From an uncultured Pseudomonadota bacterium (lineage in GTDB: Bacteria; Myxococcota_A; UBA796; SXON01): DNA of 64,000 bases. The notes beneath the pieces were generated by a model. It did no database searches and had not been told where the DNA came from. It was given only the letters and a program-made list of their open reading frames with translations. The translations under genes were made by a program, and so were the position numbers. Shown here piece by piece: positions 52,636 through 61,175 of this stretch; the stretch's first letter is position 1; every line of letters begins with the position of its first letter. The stretch covers positions 1-64,000 of the forward strand of contig CAIQVJ010000117.1 in NCBI GenBank assembly GCA_903875225.1. Reading direction: 5' to 3'.

Positions 52636-53727
52636 CTACGTCGGGGTGACGACCGGCGCAGCCGCCGCTGCGGCCGCCGCCGCTTCCGCGCGCTTGATGT
52701 TGCGCACCGCCTCGAACTCGCGCTCCCAGCTTCGAAGCTGGTCGAGCACCACCGCCAGGTTCTTGCGGTTCATCTCGTCCGGGCGCTCGCGCTGCAGGTC
52801 GGCCATGGCACGGGCCACTTCCTGCATCCGCTCGCACAGCTCGGCGAGCTTCGCGATGTCCCGCGTGTTGCGCGCCTGGCCGGCAAAGTCCTTGCGGAAC
52901 ACGGCAAAGAGCAGGTTCGCGTCCTCACCGAGCGCCCCCACCACTTCGCGGGTGGTGCGCGCCATGCGCGCGCGCTCGATGTTCGCGCGCTCGTCGCTGT
53001 GGTGACGGATGCGGTCTGCCACCTTCTGCAGGTTCTGGAGGTGGGACTCGGTCTTCACCCCCTGGTCGCGCACCACCGTCATCTCGGCGTGCAGCGCCTG
53101 GAGCTGGCCCAGGATGCGGCCCAGCAGCGCCGGCCTGCGCGAGTGGCGCGGCTTGTCTGCGAAGTGGACACGGAACAGCGCGAACTGGTGGTTCACCAGC
53201 GAGGCCTGCAGCTTGGCGCGCTCGGCAGGCGGGAGGGTGGCCCGGGCCGCGGGGATCTCGGCGAGCTCCTTCTTGTAGGTGGCGAGGTGCTCCTCCATCC
53301 GGACGAGCGACTCCTCGAGCCCTGCGCGCCCGCGAGCGGCGTTCACCCAGCCCTCCTGCTCGGAGATCGTCTGGGCGAGCAGGCCGAGGTCCCGGGTGAG
53401 CCGGTTCTGGCCTGCAAAGTCACGGTTGTACCTGTAGAAGGTGAGGAACTCCCACTCCGTGGCGGTCCACGCGTTCAGGATGTCCGGCCCGCTGTTCTGG
53501 ACCTTCGCGATGAGGTCGCGCTCGGTGGCGTACAGGGCCTTCCACTCCCCCACGGTCTGCCGGAGCACGTCGGCGTCTGCAGGGATGGCGGCGAGGACGG
53601 CGCCGGCCTCGGCGATCAGCGAGTCGAGCAGCACGAGGTCGCGGCTCACGCGGGAGCGGCCGGCGAAGTTGTTGCGATAGCGGGTGTGGATGGCGTCGGC
53701 CTGGGCGGTGAGCGCTTCGAGAGACAT
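52636..53727 (-). CDS. Helical protein with four NFAG/RDL repeats
   Basis: The protein is 363 residues. A motif of about 25 residues recurs four times: RYRNNFAGRSRVSRDLVLL, FYRYNRDFAGQNRLTRDLGL, LFRVHFADKPRHSRRPALL and LFAVFRKDFAGQARNTRDIA, each followed by a long coiled-coil helix. The C-terminus is an Ala run. The repeats suggest a four-fold helical array, perhaps a structural or binding scaffold. No family was recognised. Confidence 0.6.
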   Translation of the reverse strand: MSLEALTAQADAIHTRYRNNFAGRSRVSRDLVLLDSLIAEAGAVLAAIPADADVLRQTVGEWKALYATERDLIAKVQNSGPDILNAWTATEWEFLTFYRYNRDFAGQNRLTRDLGLLAQTISEQEGWVNAARGRAGLEESLVRMEEHLATYKKELAEIPAARATLPPAERAKLQASLVNHQFALFRVHFADKPRHSRRPALLGRILGQLQALHAEMTVVRDQGVKTESHLQNLQKVADRIRHHSDERANIERARMARTTREVVGALGEDANLLFAVFRKDFAGQARNTRDIAKLAELCERMQEVARAMADLQRERPDEMNRKNLAVVLDQLRSWEREFEAVRNIKRAEAAAAAAAAAPVVTPT

Positions 53728-53811
53728 CGGGGGGACTCCGTTGAGGGCCGCAGTCTATCGACTCCGCGGCGAAAAGCGCGCCCGCTGGTCGGCCCGGGAT
53801 AAAGTCTTACG

Positions 53812-54264
53812 ATGCGTGTTCTGGTCATCGAAGACGGCGAGGAGTACACCCGGACGCTCACCCGGTTCTGCGCCGACGTGTTCGACTTCACGCGCGCAGG
53901 CGACGGCCCGGAGGCCCTCGCCCTCATCGCCGCCGCGTTGGAGACCCGACCTTTCGACCGGGTGTTCCTCGACATGCGGTTCGACAGGGTCTCCCCCGCC
54001 GTCCTGCTCGGCGACATCGCAGCGACCGCCGAGCGCTTCAACGGCGATCCCAATCGCGCGCGCCAGTTCCTGGAGGACAACCAGGGTTCCTACATCCTGG
54101 CCGCCCTGCGCGCGGCCGGGCACGACCTGCCCGTGGTGTTCTCCCACGACTTCAACGCCGAGCCCAAGCGCTGGGCCAGCCTCGAGCGGATGTACGCCCC
54201 GGTCTGCTACCTGCCGGACAACGCCTCGGCAGACACGATCCGGGCGGCGTTGTTGGGGTTGTAG
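53812..54264 (+). CDS. Stand-alone receiver-like domain, partly degenerate
   Basis: The protein is 150 residues. It starts like a response regulator (MRVLVIEDGEEYTRTL) with the acidic pair, and has a candidate phospho-acceptor Asp in RVFLDMRFD. The Lys normally found near the end of a receiver is missing (YAPVCYLPDN). About 30 residues (IAATAERFNGDPNRARQFLE) are inserted after the Asp. Phosphorylation may be lost or altered. No output domain or kinase is nearby. Confidence 0.6.
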   Translation: MRVLVIEDGEEYTRTLTRFCADVFDFTRAGDGPEALALIAAALETRPFDRVFLDMRFDRVSPAVLLGDIAATAERFNGDPNRARQFLEDNQGSYILAALRAAGHDLPVVFSHDFNAEPKRWASLERMYAPVCYLPDNASADTIRAALLGL

Positions 54265-54361
54265 GGGCGGCTCGCCACGCCCCTCGTGCCGCCCCGCGGG
54301 GCTGTGGAACGCCGCACAGGCATGGGGCGGGAGGGCTACACTGGAATGTAGAGGAACCACG

Positions 54362-55303
54362 ATGCTCACACTCCTGCTGCTGGCTTGCGACATCGCCCCG
54401 GACACGGGCACCCACGGATTCTCGGACGCGAGCAACCTGTGCGGGCGCATCGAGCGTGACAGCGGCGCGCCCGCCGCGAGCGGCGTGAATGTCGTTCAGG
54501 TGCTGGATGGCGAGACGGCCTGTGTCGGAGGGGACACCGGTGGCGCGGGGTGGTGGGGCGACGTGGTGGAGAGCCCGGCTCCAGATGGCGACTTCTTCGA
54601 GGCGACGGTTCCAGCTGGCTCGTATGGCGTCGAGGTGTACGCGGGCCCCGACTACAGCGGATGCAGCGCTGCCGTCGTGGCAGACGACTCCACCTGCTCG
54701 GCCGACATCGTCGTCCGCGTGTCGCAGCAGTTCGAGTTCGACAAGCCCAACCTCTACCTGTACCCGACGGAGCGCACGGACGTTTCGGTCCGTCTGCCCG
54801 CCTGGCGCCAGATCACCGAGTCGGATCCCCGCTACCCGGTCGACGGCTGGCGCGTGACCGCCTGGCCCGACGGGGAGCTGGACACGCGCGTCGGCGAGCG
54901 TGACTTCCTGTTCTACGAGATGAACTACGACGTGGGGCGGCTCCAGCAGGAGCAGGGTTGGTGCGTGCGGGGCCCGCTCGCCCAATTGTCCATCGAGTCG
55001 GAGATGAAGGATATCGGCTTCCTTCCTACGGAGATCCGGGACTTCGCCACTGCCTGGGACGGCGAGTTCCCCGAGACGGAGTGGATGACGATCTACCCGC
55101 AGTTCACCCACCTCGCGACGGTGAAGATCGACCCGGAGCCGGACTCGTTCCTGCGCGCCTGGTACTACGTCGCGCCCGGCTGCCGAGCGGTGGAGCCTGT
55201 GCAGCCGCCCGACGTCGTGCGCACCGGGTTCCACGCAGCGGAGTGGGGCGTGGGGTTCGAGTCGCCGCTCGACGCACCCGATGTGGTGGTTCACGGGGGG
55301 TAG
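54362..55303 (+). CDS. Lipoprotein of unknown function
   Basis: The protein is 313 residues from the ATG at 54362, with a very short lipoprotein signal (MLTLLLLAC). The N-terminal 120 residues are beta-rich with Cys pairs. The C-terminal part (KPNLYLYPTERTDVSVRLPA onward) is a beta domain with many Trp and Tyr. No known enzyme motif. Likely exported and membrane-anchored. Confidence 0.65.
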   Translation: MLTLLLLACDIAPDTGTHGFSDASNLCGRIERDSGAPAASGVNVVQVLDGETACVGGDTGGAGWWGDVVESPAPDGDFFEATVPAGSYGVEVYAGPDYSGCSAAVVADDSTCSADIVVRVSQQFEFDKPNLYLYPTERTDVSVRLPAWRQITESDPRYPVDGWRVTAWPDGELDTRVGERDFLFYEMNYDVGRLQQEQGWCVRGPLAQLSIESEMKDIGFLPTEIRDFATAWDGEFPETEWMTIYPQFTHLATVKIDPEPDSFLRAWYYVAPGCRAVEPVQPPDVVRTGFHAAEWGVGFESPLDAPDVVVHGG

Positions 55304-55403
55304 AGTGGGGTCCCGTCCGACATGTCGGCCACGATGAGTCCCAGTCCGCCGTCGACGGCACGGGTCACGTCGTCGAACGTGTGGGGGAAAAAGGGTCGTG
55401 ACA

Positions 55404-56582
55404 CTACCATGCCCCGGCTGGGATGTGCATGACGAAGGTCTCGACCGCGAAGTCGGGGGTGTAGGCTCGACCGAGCACGACCGTGCCGTCGTCGGACACG
55501 GCGAGGACGGTCGCGAGCCAGTACCCGTCATCGACGACGACACCTGCAGCGGTGGCGACGTCCTGCAGGGACCGCATCCCATCGGCCTCGGTCCACACGA
55601 ACGCGGTCGCCACGGTGAAGTACTCGCTCCCCACGCCGCCGAAGGCTGCCGATCCATCCCGGGACAGCGCGTTGGGGTACACGGGATCGGTCGGCATCGC
55701 GGTGTCGAGACGGCCCAGGGAGACGAAGCCGCCGGCTTCCGACCACACGTAGCCGTCGTTCCCCCGCAACACACCGAGCGTAGACCCGTCGTAGTCGATC
55801 GACAGCACCTCGCCCGTCTGGTCATGGTCGTCGGGCGCGAGCAGCTCCCCTGCGCCGTCGGCCGTCCAGCGCGCGGGGGAGCGATCGAGCCCGCCATAGG
55901 CCGCGAAGCCCCCTGTGACCAACCCATCGCCCGAGACGAACGAAGCCCGGTTGGTCGGCGGGCTGGGGCTCCCCTCGTAGGCCTCCCCCAGCGTGTCGAG
56001 GATCAGCGTCCCGCCTGCTGCTGTCCAGCGGAAGGCCGCGGGCGCGCAGCCGTCCCACATGAGGCCGACGGCCACGGTGCCATCGTCGCTCACGTCGAAG
56101 GCGCCGCCGTTGTCGCTGTCGCAGCCGGAGTCGAAGGGCGAGGCGATGTCCTGCCAGCCGTCCGCCTCGCCCCACAGCCCGGCCTCGACGGGGATGCCGT
56201 GCAGCGCCGAGATTCGCCTGTCGGCCGATACCCCGGTCGCCATGTTCTTGCCGGCGTCGCCCAGGGTTGTCTGGCTCGTGAGCGTGTCGAGCGCTGTGTC
56301 GATGAACAGGAGCTCGCCTTCGAACGTGGTCATGCTCTGCACGAGCGCGATCGAGCCATCTGGGGTGAGGTCGACCGGGCCTACGTCTGCGAACCATGCG
56401 ATGCGTGGCATCACGGGCTCGGCAGTGTCGCCCGTATCGCCGGTGTCAGCTGTATCGGATGTATCACTTGTATCGGTGGTGTCGCCGGAATCCGTCGTGT
56501 CACCGGAGTCGCTCGTGTCGGGGGCTCGGCCGGTGCAGGCGGTGGCTGCGAGGAGGAGGAGGAGGGAAGGGGAGGCGTGCAT
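55404..56582 (-). CDS. Lipoprotein with HAF-like repeats, probably TetR-controlled
   Basis: The protein is 392 residues from the ATG at 56582, preceded by GGAG; an ATG 12 bp upstream is the alternative. The signal is lipoprotein-type (SLLLLLAATAC), followed by a TSDSGDTTD-type low-complexity linker. The body has repeats in the style of HAF extracellular proteins (FDVSDDGTVAVG, ALSRDGSAAFGG, LAVSDDGTVVLG). It is divergent from the tetR gene across an operator-like palindrome. Confidence 0.75.
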   Translation of the reverse strand: MHASPSLLLLLAATACTGRAPDTSDSGDTTDSGDTTDTSDTSDTADTGDTGDTAEPVMPRIAWFADVGPVDLTPDGSIALVQSMTTFEGELLFIDTALDTLTSQTTLGDAGKNMATGVSADRRISALHGIPVEAGLWGEADGWQDIASPFDSGCDSDNGGAFDVSDDGTVAVGLMWDGCAPAAFRWTAAGGTLILDTLGEAYEGSPSPPTNRASFVSGDGLVTGGFAAYGGLDRSPARWTADGAGELLAPDDHDQTGEVLSIDYDGSTLGVLRGNDGYVWSEAGGFVSLGRLDTAMPTDPVYPNALSRDGSAAFGGVGSEYFTVATAFVWTEADGMRSLQDVATAAGVVVDDGYWLATVLAVSDDGTVVLGRAYTPDFAVETFVMHIPAGAW

Positions 56583-56664
56583 CGGGGACTCCATGGTACT
56601 GAGGCTGGACTTAGTAGTGCTGAGTCTATACTCAGTAGTGCGCACGAGCGCGGAGATTTTGCGA
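56583..56664. promoter_or_regulatory. TetR-type operator and divergent promoters
   Basis: CTGAGTCTATACTCAG (56620-56635) is a perfect 6-4-6 palindrome. A weaker copy (ACTGAG...CTTAGT) lies at about 56598-56615. A plus-strand -10 (TATACT, 56627-56632) sits inside the palindrome, with CTGGAC 16 bp upstream. The TetR protein encoded next probably represses itself and the divergent lipoprotein here. Confidence 0.6.
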
Positions 56665-57276
56665 ATGTCGATCCAGGACCCGGCTCCGACAGGAACCCGG
56701 CGGCGCCGTGACCCGGCCCGCGCCCGCGAAGCCGTGCTCGACGCTGCGCTCAAGCGCTTCTCGGCGCACGGCTACGCCGGCGCGCGGATCGCGGACATCG
56801 CCGATGACGCCGGCTACAGCGAGGCGCTCGTCTACTTCCACTTCCACACCAAGGCCGGCCTCTTTCGCGAAGTGGTGGCCCGAATCGACGCCGACACCCA
56901 GTGGTTCGACGACGAGGAGACCCCTGATGCCTTCGTGGCCCGTATGCGAGAGGGGGAGCTGCGCTACCACCTGGACGCGCGCTGGCGGGCGCTCGACCGC
57001 GTGTGGGCCGAGGCGCTGGGCGGGGAGCGGGATCTGCTTGCCCTCATCCGGCCCCAGCTCCGGCATTCGGTGGAGGCGTTGGAGGGGCTGCTCGGCCGCT
57101 TCGACCGGGGCAAGGACTCCGACAAGCGGCAGCGAGCCCTCCTGCTGCTCGCGGTCTCCTACGGGGCCCGGATGCTGAGGCGCTACGACCCGGAGGCGGT
57201 CTCGCCCGAGGAGGCCGCTGACCTGCTCGCGTTCGCGGCGACTGCGGTGGTGAGGGACCTGGGGGAGGAGGGATAG
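56665..57276 (+). CDS. TetR-family transcriptional regulator
   Basis: The protein is 203 residues from an ATG preceded by GGAG (56652-56655). The N-terminal HTH is typical (LDAALKRFSAHGYAGARIAD then IADDAGYSEALVYFHFHTK). The C-terminal helical domain binds an unknown ligand. An earlier in-frame start (55993) runs antisense through the lipoprotein gene and was rejected. Confidence 0.88.
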   Translation: MSIQDPAPTGTRRRRDPARAREAVLDAALKRFSAHGYAGARIADIADDAGYSEALVYFHFHTKAGLFREVVARIDADTQWFDDEETPDAFVARMREGELRYHLDARWRALDRVWAEALGGERDLLALIRPQLRHSVEALEGLLGRFDRGKDSDKRQRALLLLAVSYGARMLRRYDPEAVSPEEAADLLAFAATAVVRDLGEEG

Positions 57277-57453
57277 GGTTGTCACCCGCAGCTCCTGGAC
57301 GGGCGGCGGCGGATCTCCAACAGCAGCGGTGACGCGCCGAGCGCAGACCACCACCCGGTCACCAACGCAGTCGTCCAACTCCCGGCCCAGCCGCGCGGCG
57401 GTCGGAGAAGCGGGCCGCGCCTCCGTGCTACCGTCTCTCCCTTCGGAGTGGTG

Positions 57454-58742
57454 ATGTCCCCTGTCATCGAAGTCCACGCCCAGGCCATCCAGGTCGCTCC
57501 CGACGGGCCGGCGCCGACCGGCACCTTTCCGGCATCATCGGTCGACCTGCGGGTCGACGAGCAGGGCGTGGTCTGGCTCGCGGCGAGCTGGCCGGTGTTC
57601 GCGGCCTGGTGTGCGCCACTCAGCGATGAGCAGAACCAGGTCGCAGCCATCGAGGAGATCTACCAATGGAACGGGTCCGCCCTGACCTTCGCGGCAGCCG
57701 TCCCGCCCGTGTGTGGACTCCCCGGCCGGGTTCGGTGGGCCGCCGGGGCGGGAGACCCGGCACTCGCGGTCTATCCCTACAACCTCCAGGAAAAGGTGTT
57801 CCGCATCGACGCCCCAGCGGTGAAGGCCCTGCCGCAGCCCCCCGGGGTCGCACTCGCCTTCGGCCACAGCCAGGGGCGGCTCGTCGGCCTCGTCGTCGTA
57901 CCCGACCCGGCCTCTGACGGCGTGCGGTACGGGCGTGACTCCTGGGCGTTGCTCATTGGGAAGCCCGTACTCCAGAGCGTGCGCTACGACGGCGCGGGCT
58001 GGGTGGTCGGGGGCTCTCTCCCGGTGCCCCCGTGCCAAGCGTCCACGTGCCCGGCAAGAATCCCATCAGCGCCGGCCGTGACCAGCTCGACGCTACGTTT
58101 CCCGGGGAGGACGGACTGTTCACCTGGAACGCCTCCTCGGCGCGAACATTCCGGGGGAGCGACTATGGAGGGATCGAGAGCGAGGTGGATCTGCTTGGCG
58201 CGGTCGTCGTCCACGGCGGCGTGCTCGAGGAACCGTTCCAGGCGAGCGCGCCATGGCCCGGGTCGGCCGCCCTGCTCGGTGCGATGACGCATGGGGAGGA
58301 GAGGTGGCTCTTCGTGGTAAAGGACGGGGGGCAAAATTCGGACTGGCACACATTGCACACGCTGGTCCGGCGTGGCGAGGCCCTCGTCGACGCGGTGCCG
58401 CCGCTCACATTGGCCGGAACGTTGCGCGGCGTGCAGGCGGTCTCCGGGGAGCGCCTGTTCATACAGGACAGCTCCACGCTCGGGGTGTTCGGCCTCGGGC
58501 CGGAGGGGTGGGCGCAGATCGGGGAGACCTACCCGAGCGCGGAGTACTGCTGTGTCAAGTCCCCACAGGTCCGGGCGGTCGAGACCGCAGACGGCAGCAT
58601 GCTGGTGGCACACGCCATCTGGCCGAACCACGGAGTGCACTATGGCCGGGTCGATGACCGCGTACGGTTGCTCGCCTTCCGCGACGGGCATTGGACGGAA
58701 TTGGCAGCGTTGGTGCTGCCAGACTCCGCGCGCCCACCCTGA
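57454..58742 (+). pseudogene. Beta-propeller-like protein, split by a one-base frameshift
   Basis: The first frame starts at the ATG at 57454 (CGGAG site) and reads to about 58035 (VVGGSLPVP); the second continues from 58032 (PSVHVPGKNPIS) to 58742. Adding one C to the run CCCCC at 58027-58031 joins them into a single protein of about 430 residues with beta repeats (RVRWAAGAGD, WLFVVKDGG). This is either a real inactivation or a homopolymer sequencing error. Confidence 0.7.
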
Positions 58743-58755
58743 TGGCAACGCAGCT

Positions 58756-61077
58756 CTACAGCGATCCGCCCAGCACCAGGTAGGCCGCGCCTGCGTCGGC
58801 CCCGCCCGCGTCGCTCAGGGTGGCGCCGACGAGGATGTCGGCGAGGCCGTCGCCGTCCACATCCCCGGCGCCAGCGACCAGACATGCGCTGTCGCGGTAC
58901 GCCTCACCGACCAGCTTGTCGGCGACCTTCGCGAGCTCGAACGTGCCGGTGGCGGGTGTCCGGATCAGGTAGGCCGCGCCTGCATCGGTCCCGCCCGAGG
59001 GCGCGTCGACGCCCGATGCGCCGACGAGCAGGTCAGCCTGTCCATCGCCGTCCACATCTCCCGCGCCGGCGACGGTGATGCCCGCCATGTCGCTGTCCGC
59101 CTCTCCGACGAACCTCGCGTCGGCCGCCGACAGGCTCACGGTGCCGGTGACAGGCCCGAGGACGAGGTACGCCGCCCCCACCTGCACGTCGCTGGCGACG
59201 TTGTACGGCGCCCCGACGACGAGGTCGGGGCTCCCGTCTCCGTCCACGTCTCCTGCCCCGTCGACCGCCATCCCCGCCCAGTTGTAGGCATCACCGACCA
59301 GCTTCGCGTCGGCGGTCGACAGGTCCACGGTGCCCGTGACGGGGCCGAGGACCACATACGCGGCCCCTGCATCTCCTCCGCCGGCGGCGTTGTTGCTCGC
59401 CCCGACGAGGATGTCGGCCAGTCCGTCGCCATCCAGGTCCCCGGCCCCAGCGACCGAGCGACCGGCGACGTCGCCGGACTCCTCGCCGACGAGCTTGGCG
59501 GTCGCCGTCGACAGATCCACCGTGCCCGTCACGGGGCCGCGGACCAGGTACACCGCCCCGGCGTAGATCCCGCCCTGGTTGTTGTAGGGTGCCGCGACGA
59601 GGACATCGGAGAACCCGTCGTCGTCCACGTCCCCGGCGCCAGCGACGGACATCCCCACGTACACGTCGTCCATCTCGCCAACGAGGGTCGCGTCGGCCGT
59701 CTCCAGATCGACGTCGCCCGCGACCGGTCCGAGGACCAGGTACGCAGCTCCTGGCGCGTTGCCATCGGGCCCCGCCGGGCCGGGCGCGCCGACCAGCATG
59801 TCGGAGAATCCGTCGCCGTTGACATCCCCGGCGCCCGCCACCGACACGCCGGCCATGGAGCTCCACCATCCGACCAGCTTCGCGTCTGCCGTCGCCAGAT
59901 CCGTCCTGCCCGTGACGGGCCCGAGGATCAGGTAGGCGGCCCCGTCCCCTGCTGCGCTGGCATCGGCCCCCACGAGGATGTCGGACAGGCCGTCGCCGTT
60001 CACGTCTCCAGCGGAGGAGACCGAGCTGCCCGCGTAGTCGCCCGCCGCCTCGCCGACGAACACGGCATCTGCCTCGGAGAGGCTCTCACTCACGGTGCAG
60101 CGGCCCTTTCCCGCGTCGTAGTCGTCGCAGTCGTCGCCCCCGTCGCCGAGACGGTCATGGCCGTCGCCATCCGCGTCTGTGTCGTCGTTGTCGACGGTGC
60201 CATCGAGATCGAGGTCGAACACGCGGTGGAGATCCGGGACCGTGGCGTCCGAGCCGATGTCGGTGAACCGCTGACCGAGCAGCGCCATGACCGTGTCGGC
60301 AGAGATCGTCGCCTGGAGCTGGTACAGCTCGGCGCCCGTCGGGACTCCAGGGCCCCCGTCGAGCGTGCCATCGGCGAGGTCCGAGGCGATGCCGTTGACC
60401 GTCTCGGTGAGCGTCGCGTCGACGGGGCCACCTTCACCGGCCTTGTTCGCCGCGTACTGGGCGAGCACCGTGCTGAGCGCGAACAGGTAGGCGTTCGCAT
60501 CGTCGTCACCGCCGAGCAGGTCCATCGAGCCCCCGGCTGCGCCGGGGGTGAACGACGGGGGGCCGACCTGCAGTTGAAGCAGAGCCTCGCTCTCTGCTGC
60601 GGGCACGGCGTCGGCGATGGCGATCCCTGACGCGAGCTCGGCAGCGACCCGCTCGCTCGTCAGGTGGGTGTACAGGTTGATGAACGCGACTGCGTGCCCG
60701 GCCTCGACGAACGAGTCGTACGACCGCAGCGTGATCTGCGCGGTGGACAGCTCGCCGGTCACCTCGTTGTAGTAGAAGCCCTGGGCCTCGAGGCGCACGG
60801 GACCATCGACGTCGATCGCGAGATCGAACCGGCCGGCGTCGTCGCTCGTCTGGGTCTGGAACACCTGGCCGGTCGGCGTCCCGGCGGCGTCGACCGGAGA
60901 GACGGACACGCTCGATCCGCGGATGAATGGGCCCTTGGCGACCGCGCCCGAGAGGTCTACGTGCACGGGCACGTCGGCGTCGGTGTCAGCGTCGGTGTCG
61001 CCGGTGACGGCTTGCTTGCAGGCCGGTGCGAGCAGGAGGAGCGGGAGCAGGCCAAGAATGGGATGAGCGCGGAACAT
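58756..61077 (-). CDS. Lipoprotein with seven FG-GAP (integrin alpha-like) repeats
   Basis: The protein is 773 residues from the ATG at 61077. The lipoprotein signal is LLPLLLLAPAC, then a TDADTDADV linker. Residues about 40-330 form a helical/beta domain. Seven repeats follow, each with the pattern AGDVDGDG.(A/S)D.LVGA, which bind calcium and form a seven-bladed propeller. It is a surface adhesin-type protein. The linker style is typical of myxobacteria-like genomes. Confidence 0.88.
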   Translation of the reverse strand: MFRAHPILGLLPLLLLAPACKQAVTGDTDADTDADVPVHVDLSGAVAKGPFIRGSSVSVSPVDAAGTPTGQVFQTQTSDDAGRFDLAIDVDGPVRLEAQGFYYNEVTGELSTAQITLRSYDSFVEAGHAVAFINLYTHLTSERVAAELASGIAIADAVPAAESEALLQLQVGPPSFTPGAAGGSMDLLGGDDDANAYLFALSTVLAQYAANKAGEGGPVDATLTETVNGIASDLADGTLDGGPGVPTGAELYQLQATISADTVMALLGQRFTDIGSDATVPDLHRVFDLDLDGTVDNDDTDADGDGHDRLGDGGDDCDDYDAGKGRCTVSESLSEADAVFVGEAAGDYAGSSVSSAGDVNGDGLSDILVGADASAAGDGAAYLILGPVTGRTDLATADAKLVGWWSSMAGVSVAGAGDVNGDGFSDMLVGAPGPAGPDGNAPGAAYLVLGPVAGDVDLETADATLVGEMDDVYVGMSVAGAGDVDDDGFSDVLVAAPYNNQGGIYAGAVYLVRGPVTGTVDLSTATAKLVGEESGDVAGRSVAGAGDLDGDGLADILVGASNNAAGGGDAGAAYVVLGPVTGTVDLSTADAKLVGDAYNWAGMAVDGAGDVDGDGSPDLVVGAPYNVASDVQVGAAYLVLGPVTGTVSLSAADARFVGEADSDMAGITVAGAGDVDGDGQADLLVGASGVDAPSGGTDAGAAYLIRTPATGTFELAKVADKLVGEAYRDSACLVAGAGDVDGDGLADILVGATLSDAGGADAGAAYLVLGGSL

Positions 61078-61175
61078 GTGGCGAAACTCCTGTGCAGCCG
61101 ACGATTGGAACCCGCAGGCACCCGTATCGCTCCAACATCTGTCGCCGTCGACCCGCGTGGAGCGCCGACGAACGG

